Assembly: GCF_007989605.1 (NCBI RefSeq)
Contig: NZ_BJUL01000002.1
Location: 186,001 to 250,000 of the forward strand
Origin: Vreelandella venusta
Lineage (GTDB): Bacteria; Pseudomonadota; Gammaproteobacteria; Pseudomonadales; Halomonadaceae
DNA: 64,000 nt
Direction of reading: 5' to 3'
Position 1 is the first letter of the stretch; every line of letters starts with the position of its first letter. A model generated the notes under the pieces. That model searched no databases. It was given only the letters and a program-made list of their open reading frames with translations, and was not told the origin of the DNA. This document shows positions 63,019-64,000 of the stretch, one piece after another. A program made the position numbers and the translations under genes.

Positions 63019-63825
63019 ATGTCTGCCTCTTCAGATGCGCCACTGGCGTCTTTAGATCTGCTGCAACGTAATGACTATCAAGGGGTTACGACCCTTACTT
63101 TAAACCAGCCTGAACGCTTTAATGCGTTGTCTGAGGACATGTTGACGGCGTTGCAAGATGCGCTTGATGACATTGCTCAGGACGAACAGGTGCGCTGCGT
63201 GGTGTTGGCTGCGAACGGCAAGGCATTTTGCGCAGGGCATGACTTAAAGCAGATGCGTGCGAATCCTGATAAAGCCTACTACCAAGCACTGTTTGCTCGT
63301 TGCGGCGCGGTGATGCAGAGCATCGTTAACTTACCTGTCCCTGTGATTGCTAAAGTTCAGGGCATTGCGACGGCCGCTGGCTGCCAGCTCGTCGCTAGCT
63401 GTGATTTGGCGGTGGCCGCCAGCAATGCCCGATTTGCCGTGTCAGGAATCAACGTGGGGCTGTTCTGTTCGACACCTGCAGTAGCACTGTCGCGTAATGT
63501 GTCGCGAAAGCGAGCGATGGAAATGCTGCTGACCGGCGAGTTCATCAGCGCCTCCCAGGCCGCGGACTGGGGGCTTATCAACCGGGTTGCCGAAGAGAGC
63601 GAGCTGGATAGTGCTGTGGGCGAACTCACTGCGAGCATCTGCGCCAAGAGCGCAGTGGCGGTGCGCACTGGCAAAGCCATGTTCGCACGGCAGCTAGCGA
63701 TGCCGTTAGAGGAAGCCTATGCGTTTGCTGGCGAAACCATGGCGTGCAACATGTTGGCAGACGATGCAGCTGAGGGGATTGATGCCTTCATTGCCAAGCG
63801 CCCACCTCAGTGGCGCCATCGCTAG
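63019..63825 (+). CDS. Enoyl-CoA hydratase/isomerase family protein
   Basis: This 268-residue crotonase-fold protein has NQPERFNALSEDML, the oxyanion-hole segments FCAGHDLKQM and IATAAGCQLVASCDLAVA, and FISASQAADWGLINRV at the C-terminal end. The first catalytic Glu position of true hydratases appears to be Cys or Gln in AAGCQLVA, so it may be a noncanonical member (for example of the ECHDC3/PhaJ-unrelated type). The substrate is unknown. ATG at 63019 follows CTAGGAGCTTTCT. A probable regulator starts 117 bases after it. Confidence 0.88.
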   Translation: MSASSDAPLASLDLLQRNDYQGVTTLTLNQPERFNALSEDMLTALQDALDDIAQDEQVRCVVLAANGKAFCAGHDLKQMRANPDKAYYQALFARCGAVMQSIVNLPVPVIAKVQGIATAAGCQLVASCDLAVAASNARFAVSGINVGLFCSTPAVALSRNVSRKRAMEMLLTGEFISASQAADWGLINRVAEESELDSAVGELTASICAKSAVAVRTGKAMFARQLAMPLEEAYAFAGETMACNMLADDAAEGIDAFIAKRPPQWRHR

Positions 63826-63942
63826 CAACTCTTGAAATATCATTGGTGGAATTTGTTTCCGTAAACGCGACAGCGGGCCCGCTGGCGCGTTATCCTCCCT
63901 CACTTTATGCCTTCAGGAGAGGCGCTTTCAGGAGAAAGTAGG

Positions 63943-64000
63943 GTGAGTGACGTAAAGCGTAGGTCAGTCGGACGTCCGGCGGGGGCCACCAAGGCGAGCG
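63943..64000 (+). CDS. Start of a probable TetR family regulator (cut by window end)
   Basis: Only 19 codons are inside the window. GTG at 63943 follows CAGGAGAAAGTAGG and reads M-SDVKRRSVGRPAGATKAS. A basic N-terminal stretch with GRP followed by a small residue pattern is typical of the first residues of TetR regulators. Nothing more can be said without the rest. Confidence 0.45.
   Translation, partial: MSDVKRRSVGRPAGATKAS

Overview
The window reads as a chromosomal segment of a moderately halophilic gammaproteobacterium of the Halomonas/Vreelandella group (Halomonadaceae). The best taxonomic marker is a complete ectoine/hydroxyectoine TRAP transporter, teaABC with teaD; its binding protein closely matches the Halomonas elongata TeaA sequence as I remember it. 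Gene orders typical of gammaproteobacteria agree (xseB-ispA-dxs, thiS-thiG-trmB, ubiK-glnK-amtB, fpr with a divergent finR-type regulator). I see no transposase, integrase, phage gene, CRISPR array, tRNA or rRNA. This is mostly housekeeping and nutrient-uptake DNA.

Layout. 1-5.9 kb: end of a YheS-type ABC-F gene, a TIGR02444 gene, then teaABC-teaD. 5.9-9.9 kb: an exported FKBP isomerase, a PHA-depolymerase-like esterase, a SCO1/membrane-protein pair and an AEC carrier. 9.9-10.3 kb: a non-coding array of three 135-bp units, each ending in the same intrinsic terminator, behind a strong sigma70 promoter overlapped by a Fur box. 10.4-22 kb: ldhA, thiS-thiG-trmB, DUF423, a thioesterase, glcB, a hydrolase, a phytase-type esterase, an FMN reductase and yifB. 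21.5-28.2 kb: an iron-uptake block with FhuD-like, FhuA-like and IutA-like genes and an AraC regulator, with Fur-like boxes at three promoters. 28.3-33.2 kb: ubiK, a PII-amtB-PII cluster, fpr and finR. 33.2-39.4 kb: three chemoreceptor genes with sigma28 promoters. 39.5-49.9 kb: a host-attachment-type protein, phnDCEE with a divergent histidine phosphatase, and an aapJQMP amino-acid ABC system with a second aapJ copy and a sigma54 promoter. 50-64 kb: hemE-speE, ribA, fmdA-fmdB, a GST, djlA, xseB-ispA-dxs, serA, a pirin, trhO, an enoyl-CoA hydratase and the start of a probable TetR regulator.

How it works together. Three themes run through the window: uptake of compatible solutes, amino acids and phosphonates; nitrogen control (PII/AmtB, a sigma54 promoter at aapJ, formamidase); and iron control (four Fur-like boxes). 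The most interesting element is the array at 9.9-10.3 kb. Its promoter, Fur site, unit size and GC hairpins with U-tails are what one expects of iron-starvation small RNAs of the RyhB/PrrF type, here in three tandem copies. A second trait is the large number of short tandem duplications near gene ends. A third is a strong RNA hairpin between the binding-protein gene and the next gene in all three multi-gene uptake systems. All functional statements come from reading the sequence and remembered family knowledge; no database search was run.
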